From Dactylonectria macrodidyma (taxonomy: Eukaryota > Ascomycota > Sordariomycetes > Hypocreales > Nectriaceae), in contig JAGMUV010000017.1 of NCBI GenBank assembly GCA_020744425.1, forward strand, positions 744,001-808,000: 64,000 nucleotides of DNA, in the 5' to 3' direction. This document shows positions 57,170 through 64,000 of this stretch, piece by piece. The position numbers and the translations under genes were made by a program. How positions within the stretch are numbered: the stretch's first letter is position 1; each line of letters begins with the position of its first letter. The notes under the pieces are model-generated. The model was not told where the DNA came from. It worked only from the letters and a program-made list of their open reading frames with translations, and did no database searches.

Positions 57170-60100
57170 ATGCGCTTCGAATTGGACGGCTCGGAAATCG
57201 GTGAGGTAGCGAAACTTGCTAAGCGGTTAGAAGAGGAGTTCAAAGGCGCCCCGACTCAATGGAAGAAGCTCACCGACTCGTAAGTACTGCAATTAACCGA
57301 CTTCTCTTTCTCAACTCTTTCTCAGCTCTAACTATGATCGTATAGAGTCGGGCTCCTAAGCCGCGCACTTCAGGATGCCGGTGTCAACTTCTATGGACGG
57401 GACGAGCAGCAGAGAGCCCGCTTTCGAGAGGCTGTGGGTCGCAGTATGAAAGATCTTAAAGATGTTGAAAAAATACTTGAAGACGCTGCCTTTGTTTTAA
57501 AGTCATTTGATGGTAATAGGAGGCAGTGGTGTCCCGGATGGGGTCGACCCAAATACAGTCGAACTCAGGTGCAACAAGTTGTAGTCCAGGTTGCTGCCAC
57601 TGCCATGATGATCAGAGAACTTATCGCAGAGACGTCAAGGTCAGTCATTACCTACTCTCTCATTCATCCCAGGTCTCTGTCTGGATAGGGCCCGAGGTGG
57701 GCTGGGTACTAGTACTTTGCAGGTTCTAATAATCCTGTAGTGCTACTCCAGAATCCGAAACCCCTCATGACCAACAACATCAAATCAACCATAGTCGACG
57801 AATGATTTTAGACTGGCTATCTCCAAATGACTACGCCTCCGAGCACGTTGACGTAGTCAACCGAACCCATCGTGACACCGCTCGCAATATCATGATCTCG
57901 GAGAAATTCACGACCTGGATGACGGAGGAAGGCCGAACGATCTTCTGCCCGGGTGTCTCTGGCGCCGGCAAAACAATTGCGGCTGCTTCTGTAATTGAAG
58001 AGCTCAAAAGGCGACATCAGGACAATGCCACTGTGGCCGTTACTTATATCTACTGCAACTATCACCGTGAAGAGTCTCAAACTGTACAAGGCCTGTTTGA
58101 GAGCCTTCTCAGGCAACTAGTCAACGGACTGCCAACACTGCCTAGCAGTGTTCATTCTCTGTATGAGAGATACCACCAGGGGCAGTTCAGACCGCGGCTT
58201 GACGAGGTCATTCACTGCGTTCACGAGGTGGCGACAATGTACTCGAGAGTGTTCGTCGTAGTCGACGCCTTGGATGAATGTTCGGACAATTCTGGTAACG
58301 AGTGCAAAAGGCATTCCGGTGACCAGACGAGATTGTTGTCGGAAATGTTCCAACTCCAAGCCCAGTGTTTGGTGAACTTCTTTGCAACTTCGCGGCCCAT
58401 GGCGAACACTTTGGAAACGTTTAGACAATATCCGTCACTCGAGATCCGGGCAGGCGAACAGGACGTACGGAAATACCTCGACGCTCATATGTCGAAGTTG
58501 CCTCCTTTTGTCATCCAGAGTCCAGAGTTACAGGACCAAATCAAAGACAGAATATTACAAGCTATGGACGGCAGGCATGTCAGCCCTTGCCTCCTTAACT
58601 GCCAAAGCTAACCTGTCCAGTTTCCTCCTTGCAACACTTCACCTCGAGTCTCTCACTAACGAACAATGTCCGGAGACTCTTCTTCAAGCTCTCACAGATC
58701 TCCCGACTGGACCACAGGCATACACCCAGGTGTACGAAGATTTGATGCGACGCATTCAAACCCAGTCTATCAACCGGTCGAATCTCGCCATCGATGCACT
58801 ACATTGGCTCGCCCATGCCAGAAGACCTTTGAAGGTTACAGAACTCCAGCATGCTCTAGCTGTGGAGCTCGACAGCACCGAACTAGACCATGACAGGATT
58901 ACGCCAGTCAAGGATATAGTGTCCGTGTGTTGCGGACTTGTCGTCGTGGACGAACAGAGCAAAGTCATTCGACTAGTCAACCGTACGGCATATGAATATT
59001 TCGCTAGCCTTCCCTACCCAAGATTCCAACTTGCCCACGCTTATATTGGCAAGGTCTGCGCTGCCTATCTCTCATTGCAAGTATTCCAAAGCGGCGAGTG
59101 CTATCCGAGCCAGCTGTGCGAAAGGTTCCAGGCCAACCCCCTATTTGAGTACGCGTCGCATTACTGGGACGAGCACGCGCGCCGTGGTGGGGTGAGAGAC
59201 AGCAAGACCATCAAGGACTTTACAGAATCTGCTAAGGCGTTCGAGGCTTCCTGTCAGGGGTTCTGTGCATCACTGCATGATAACTCTCACTTGGTGTTCC
59301 GATTTCCCGAAGGTTTTACGCCGCTGCATCTCTCCGCGTATTACGGCCTCTCCTACGAGTCTTATCACCGAAAGACGCGGGTGGAAACCCATATTCGGGA
59401 CGCATTTAACAGGACACCGCTGTTCTATGCCGTTATGGGCGGGAATGGGCCATGCCTAAGTCATCTTCTCCGCACTCAAAGAGATACAGATATTGTGGAT
59501 AAGATGGGGCAGACACCTCTGCACTTGCTCATAAACAATGGCTCTCTGAGTATTTTGCATGATTTACTCGAAAATGGCCACGGACATATCAATCACAAAG
59601 ACCTTTGGGGATCGACACCACTCACCTTAGCTGCCATCAATGGCCAGGAACGAGTCTGTAGGGAACTTCTTGGGGTCGGCGGAGACTGGCGGGACACACC
59701 ATGCATGTTGGACACTGAAAGTCTGGTTTGGGCTGGGAGAGCCGGCCATGAGGAGGTCGTTAAGCTTGTCCTCGAGGCTACGAAGGCGGATGCAGACTAC
59801 ACAGACAGCCGCGGCACCACAACGCTAGGCTTAGCCGCTCGATGTGGGCACTCAGAAGTCGTCGAGTTTCTCATCAGGGCGAACCGAGTTGACGTCAACT
59901 CCAAGGACAGATGTGTGGCGACGTCGCTAGCTTTGGCTGCCAGACATGGCCATTACCAAGTCGTTAAGCTACTCCTCAACCTCCCTGGAGTACGTTCCAA
60001 TGTCAAAGACCGTCATAACAGCACACCACTGGCTCTCGCTGCGGAAGGTGGCCATACACAAATTGTCAAGATGCTTCTCAAGGCCAACGGTACTCGCGTC

Positions 60101-61147
60101 AACTCCAGGGACAAGAATGGCATGACGCCTTTAGCTCTCGCTGCCGTGGGAGGCCATGCAGAAGTCGTGAAGCTGCTTCTCCAGGCCCCCAGGATAGACG
60201 CTGACGCCCCATGCAGAGTAGGCATGTCGCCCTTGATGTTAGCTGCCAGAATGGGCCATGTCAATGTATTCAAGCTGCTTTTAGCCACTGGCGCCGTCAA
60301 GCTTGACCGCGAGTGCCATCGCTCCATGTCGGCTGCTAGTTGGGCTGCTAGCGGGGGTCATGAAGAAATATTGCGACTCATACTCGAGACTCCCGACTTC
60401 GATATAGATAGCATGGGTTCTACATCCCACACTCTACTGTGCCATGCCGCGCAAAACGGCCACAAGGACATTGCCCTACTACTACTTGACGAATACCACG
60501 TTGACGTTGATGCCAAGGGTGCTTGTGATGGTCGAACGCCGATATCCTATGCTGCTGAGAACGGCCATACAGAAGTGGTGCAGCTGCTGCTAGACTATCA
60601 AGCTGAACCTGACTCAAAAAACACGCAAGATTTTAATGCTGGTCGGACACCACTATCATATGCCGCGAACCACGGCTATGCCGACACGGTGCGGCTACTG
60701 CTCAGCTGTGCCGGAGTCGATCCTGACTCCAAGGTCACAGGCTATTACAACACAGGTCAAACGCCGCTATGCTTTGCCGCCACATACGGCTTCAGGGATT
60801 CCGTACGACAGCTGCTAGAGACGGGAAAAGTGGACGTCAACTCAAGAGCAGATCCTTATGACGATAATGACACTCGGATCCAGACACCACTGTGGTTTGC
60901 CACAAGCTCATCAGGTGGAAGTTTGAGGCAAGCACTGAGTGACGAAGAGTATTTCACTTTGTGGAAACAGCAGGCAGGTTTTGTTCTCAGTAAGGTGGAG
61001 ACTGTGGAACTTCTCCTCGATCACGGTGCAAGCCTGGAGGGGATCGAAACTTGGGAACAAATGGCGGTTGACTATGACAAACTGAGAGACATCATTGGGA
61101 AAATCAAGACCAAGGCTTCCAAGGCATCATCATGGCATGTCACTTAG
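57170..61147 (+). CDS. NLR: NACHT NTPase with ankyrin repeats
   Basis: Four exons: 57170-57279, 57346-57639, 57741-58574, 58621-61147; 1254 residues. The N-terminus (residues 1-134) is helical and charged and of the kind found at the front of fungal STAND proteins. The NACHT domain has Walker A GVSGAGKT (206-213) and Walker B VFVVVDALDE (306-315). A helical region (ALHWLAHARRPLKVTELQHA) follows, typical of fungal NACHT-ankyrin proteins. From about residue 470 to the C-terminus are at least a dozen ankyrin repeats (for example GRTPISYAAENGHTEVVQLL). The last intron (58575-58620) begins GC in the context AG|GCATGT. Only this donor links AMDG to SFLLATLHL in frame; the nearby GT at 58579 gives the wrong frame. 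Such proteins sense non-self or heterospecific ligands and trigger cell death. The gene looks intact. Confidence 0.88.
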
Positions 61148-61399
61148 AGGGTAGACTATTTGCAAATTTTATTCTGCACTATATAGAACAAATAAGGATG
61201 GCATTGACGGCATTTGCTTGAAAGGGAGCTGGCATGAAGGCCGTGGCAATATAGAGGAAGGTTGCATACATAGTCCAATGAACAGCGACATTATACCTTA
61301 AAAACAAGTCTATCATTTGCCATGCAGCTTAGCTTTGTATATTCTGGTGTACTCATGTATACATTGTTTTCATCTTAGGTATCTTTTGTTCCCTTGCTC
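61148..61399. other. Short intergenic, convergent ends
   Basis: Nothing recognised; holds the 3' ends of the NLR and phosphotransferase genes. Confidence 0.5.
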
Positions 61400-62518
61400 C
61401 TAAACTCCCAAAAGCTCCAACGTCTGGTGATCGACAATGGCCGCCGAGTAACGCTCGCTAATCGCAAAAATGACATTGTCCGGCTGCATTGCCGCGGGCG
61501 TCATAGCCCACAGGAAGCCCTGCATAGCGTAGCGGCGATAATCATCCCATACATCCTCCTTGGACAGCTTGGGCCCGCCCTCGGCGTGCAGCGCCTCGAG
61601 GTACGTCTCGACCAGCTCACTTTCGCTACTACGGCGATCTTCGACCGTCAGGGCACCAGTTAGGAAGTACACCAAGTCCAGCAGAGCCGGGCCGTATTGA
61701 AGGCCCTGCCAGTCGATGAAGCCGGGCGTGCCGTTGTTGGCGATGAGCGTGTTGCCGACGTGGTCATCGCCGTGAATCAGTGAGTAGAACTTGGTGTCCG
61801 AGTCGGCGTGCTTCCAGAGAGCCTCGAATCCTCGCTGGACACGCTCTCTGTCCAACAGAGCCTCCGCGACGGGTGGGCGGCATTTTTCGTCGAAACGGAC
61901 GTTCCAAGGCTCGGGCTTCAACAGAGCGAGAACAATGTTTCGCACAGGGTTGGCGAGCTTCTCTCCATCCTTGCCAAACAGCCAGGGGTACTTGGCCTCC
62001 TCGCTGTTCCAAGTCTTGCCGTGGAGACTTGCCAGCTGCTTGAGGGCGTCCCCGACGCGGCTCGGGGTCCACGGCTCGAGAGGCGTGCCAAAGGAGCACT
62101 CGTCGGCGACGTTAGACATGATGACGATGCCCTGGCCGTTGACGGTGTCGGTGCCGCAAAACCACGTTCGCGGCAGCAACATATTCGTCACGGGGGCGAT
62201 GTGGTAGTAGAACTCGGCCTCACGGCGATACGTCGCCCACATCTCGGGGAAGTGCTCGCGGATGACGGGGTTGAAGCCGCCCTTGACGCAGACGCTGGTT
62301 GGGATCTCTGTCTCGACGCCTTCGGCGAAGACGAGGTCGACGAACAGCTTAGAAGCAGTGCCATGGCTAACGCCCGTCAAGGTGAAAGCCGTGACTGAAA
62401 CGTCGAGGGCGTCAGAGAGCCACTCGGCAGTCACCTCCTCGGGCGTCATGGGCAGTGCCTTGTCCGAGTCGAACACACCCCGTGCGGCCTTGGGCCCGTA
62501 GACGAGAGAGTTTGCCAT
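61400..62518 (-). CDS. APH/choline kinase-type phosphotransferase
   Basis: Single exon; the start at 62518 (372 residues) is the first ATG giving a compact protein, though the frame is open to 62590. It belongs to the aminoglycoside phosphotransferase/ecdysteroid kinase-like superfamily. The catalytic loop is LIHGDDHVGNTLI (HGD-x-H-x-x-N) and the metal-binding Asp is in GFIDWQGLQYGP, followed by the helix DLVYFLTGALTVEDR. Upstream, VCVKGGFNP holds the ATP-binding Lys. These enzymes phosphorylate small hydroxylated or amino substrates. The real substrate is unknown, and antibiotic resistance should not be assumed. No partner gene is evident next to it. Confidence 0.82.
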   Translation of the reverse strand: MANSLVYGPKAARGVFDSDKALPMTPEEVTAEWLSDALDVSVTAFTLTGVSHGTASKLFVDLVFAEGVETEIPTSVCVKGGFNPVIREHFPEMWATYRREAEFYYHIAPVTNMLLPRTWFCGTDTVNGQGIVIMSNVADECSFGTPLEPWTPSRVGDALKQLASLHGKTWNSEEAKYPWLFGKDGEKLANPVRNIVLALLKPEPWNVRFDEKCRPPVAEALLDRERVQRGFEALWKHADSDTKFYSLIHGDDHVGNTLIANNGTPGFIDWQGLQYGPALLDLVYFLTGALTVEDRRSSESELVETYLEALHAEGGPKLSKEDVWDDYRRYAMQGFLWAMTPAAMQPDNVIFAISERYSAAIVDHQTLELLGV

Positions 62519-64000
62519 GGTGATGAGCGGGAGAAGTGACGTGCAGAAACAAGGACTACTCTGGGATATACGGAAACTGACCACTTGCAAGTTGGCAGCG
62601 GTGTGGAGAGGGTGTTATATATACCTTGTCCAATGCGGACTCTTGAAGATTCCGACGAACATGGCTGCCCCTTGCCAACGAACTTACATCTAACCGTTCT
62701 CTGCCTAGAGTTCGTTTTGCAAGTCATGCTATCGATGGTCCTATCACGGACCTCCCTGCCCATGTCGGAGGAGCATATGCACGCTGGTAATGACTACGTT
62801 GCAGCGGCAATCGTGGAAACGAGCCTAATCCCCTGACAACGGCCAAGGAACGTACTCGTGTAAAACCCCTGCCAGACCACCAGGCGATGGTGTTGCAGTG
62901 GTCTAGTCTGCTTGACTATACACACTAGAGACCCCGTCGACCCATGTCCCTAGGGTTCTCCGCAGGCCGTTTTAGCTCGGGGAAAACCGTTAATGGCGGC
63001 GCCTTGACGTTAAAAACGGAGAAACGTCGAGAACGACGGGTGGACCTCTCGAGGGAGCGCCATGAACGCAAGGGGTAGAAACGAGGCGTCAGCTATTTTA
63101 GATTTTCTTTTGCTAGGTCAATGGTGCGAACACGGAATATGCCGCCATCACAAGCCAGATAAAACGAGCACAACAGGTGAGGGATCAGCGCCCTGCAGCC
63201 AGATATGTGCCCGCCGGAATGATTTCCAAGCATCCCCGTCCCTGGGCTCTTGTCCTTCGTCCCTGATACTAGACGGCGCTAATCCTCAACGTCGGTACGC
63301 CAGCCCAATGCCCAACCTTGGCTAGTTTGGCGGCAGGGCTGGAGTAGGATCGACTATTCATGCACGGCCCGGGGATCGCCAGTCTGGCTTGCCTTATTTA
63401 GACTATTAACCCTCGGGTCATTCTCCTTGTCACTAGACCCGACTTGCAAGTTAGTCAGTGTCTGTACTCCGTACTCCATAAGTGAACTTACGACGTCCCC
63501 CTTTACGGTTATTCTTCGCTATATTCTTAGGGCGGAGTAGCATCGTTGCGAAGTACGTACGAACGCAATTTAGACTAGGAGCTCGAGGGATTCTTTCCCC
63601 GCTACGCTAGTTGCGGATCTCCCTCTCTGTCCGCCTGTCTCGCCACCCGCCACGCTCGCAGGACACCCTCTATGCGAGGCACGGAGGGCCGCCCTATTAG
63701 GGTCTCAGGTTACAAAGTCGGCGTCCAGCAGGGCAAAGCTAGTGACTACAGTTGTCTTGACAGGCGTCCGTAGGGTTTCCAGGCCGTAATAAGGGGTCCA
63801 CACTTTTAGAAACGCGTACCCCGTTCACATCCACAAGCTGAATTCTCTCCCCTTGCACCCTTTATTTTCGTATTCACCCGCCCATTATCACCGGTGAATC
63901 CTCTCGATTCAGGAGCCCAAAGGTCCATCCATCCGCCAAGGCTCATCTGATGAGCCTTGCTAGTCGCTGCCGCTGTCACATCGCCTGCATGGTGCCTGCG
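62519..64000. other. Right edge, 1.5 kb without recognised gene
   Basis: Contains the promoter of the phosphotransferase gene. Short frames only; 63062-63325 is open for 87 codons without family resemblance. The stretch from about 62950 on is more G+C-rich and contains small repeats such as GTACTCCGTACTCC near 63463-63476. No transposon or telomere structure identified. Confidence 0.45.

Noticed and set aside
58579..58620. GT-AG intron with donor at 58579 in the NLR gene
   Set aside because: Joins exons in the wrong frame and runs into stops; the GC donor at 58575 is needed.
61808..62398. 196-codon plus-strand open frame
   Set aside because: Antisense to the phosphotransferase gene, which has the catalytic motifs.
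63463..63720. Telomere-like TTAGGG pieces and short repeats near the right edge
   Set aside because: Isolated single copies in different contexts, not tandem; no evidence for a chromosome end.

Overview
The window is genomic DNA of a filamentous ascomycete (Pezizomycotina, probably Sordariomycetes; the species cannot be told). The evidence is short introns (mostly 46-115 nt) with fungal splice and branch sites, an intron-bearing tRNA, fungus-specific families (Zn2Cys6 regulator, HET, NACHT-ankyrin, siderophore MFS), and one A+T-saturated block typical of repeat-induced point mutation (RIP). Gene models were built by hand from frame, splice sites and family resemblance; no search could be run.

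Layout. 0.4 kb: tRNA-Lys(TTT). 3.0-9.3 kb: metabolic genes, namely an FMN-dependent alpha-hydroxyacid dehydrogenase and an amidohydrolase divergent from a sugar/quinate-type MFS transporter. 10.2-11.4 kb: secreted SurE-like phosphatase. 11.8-14.7 kb: tail-to-tail genes for beta and alpha subunits of a mitochondrial succinyl-CoA ligase. 15.1-17.3 kb: decayed Zn2Cys6 regulator. 17.6-28.1 kb: five minus-strand units (the first a protein kinase fused to a long unknown C-terminal region), then MFS transporter, secreted M14 carboxypeptidase and UDP-glycosyltransferase. 30.7-33.1 kb: OPT transporter. 33.4-36.0 kb: CCCH plus RBR-type E3 ligase. 36.6-43.0 kb: MDR oxidoreductase, HET-domain protein and siderophore-type MFS. 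43-48 kb: mostly gene-poor. 48.1-49.9 kb: second sugar transporter. 50.4-61.1 kb: an F-box/ankyrin gene split by a young 955-bp LTR-like element, a RIP-mutated 2.9-kb inverted-repeat transposon, and an intact NACHT-ankyrin NLR. 61.4-62.5 kb: an APH-type phosphotransferase. The last 1.5 kb holds nothing recognisable.

How it fits together. The left half looks like accessory metabolism: uptake, hydrolysis, oxidation and a linked pair of TCA-type ligase subunits. The right half looks like an allorecognition/immunity-type neighbourhood (HET, NLR, F-box/ankyrin, RBR ligase) with transposon activity. The best candidates for something undescribed are the paired succinyl-CoA ligase subunits, the miniature LTR element with its clean 5-bp target duplication inside an ankyrin gene, the kinase fusion protein, and the HET protein with a mitochondrial-looking N-terminus.
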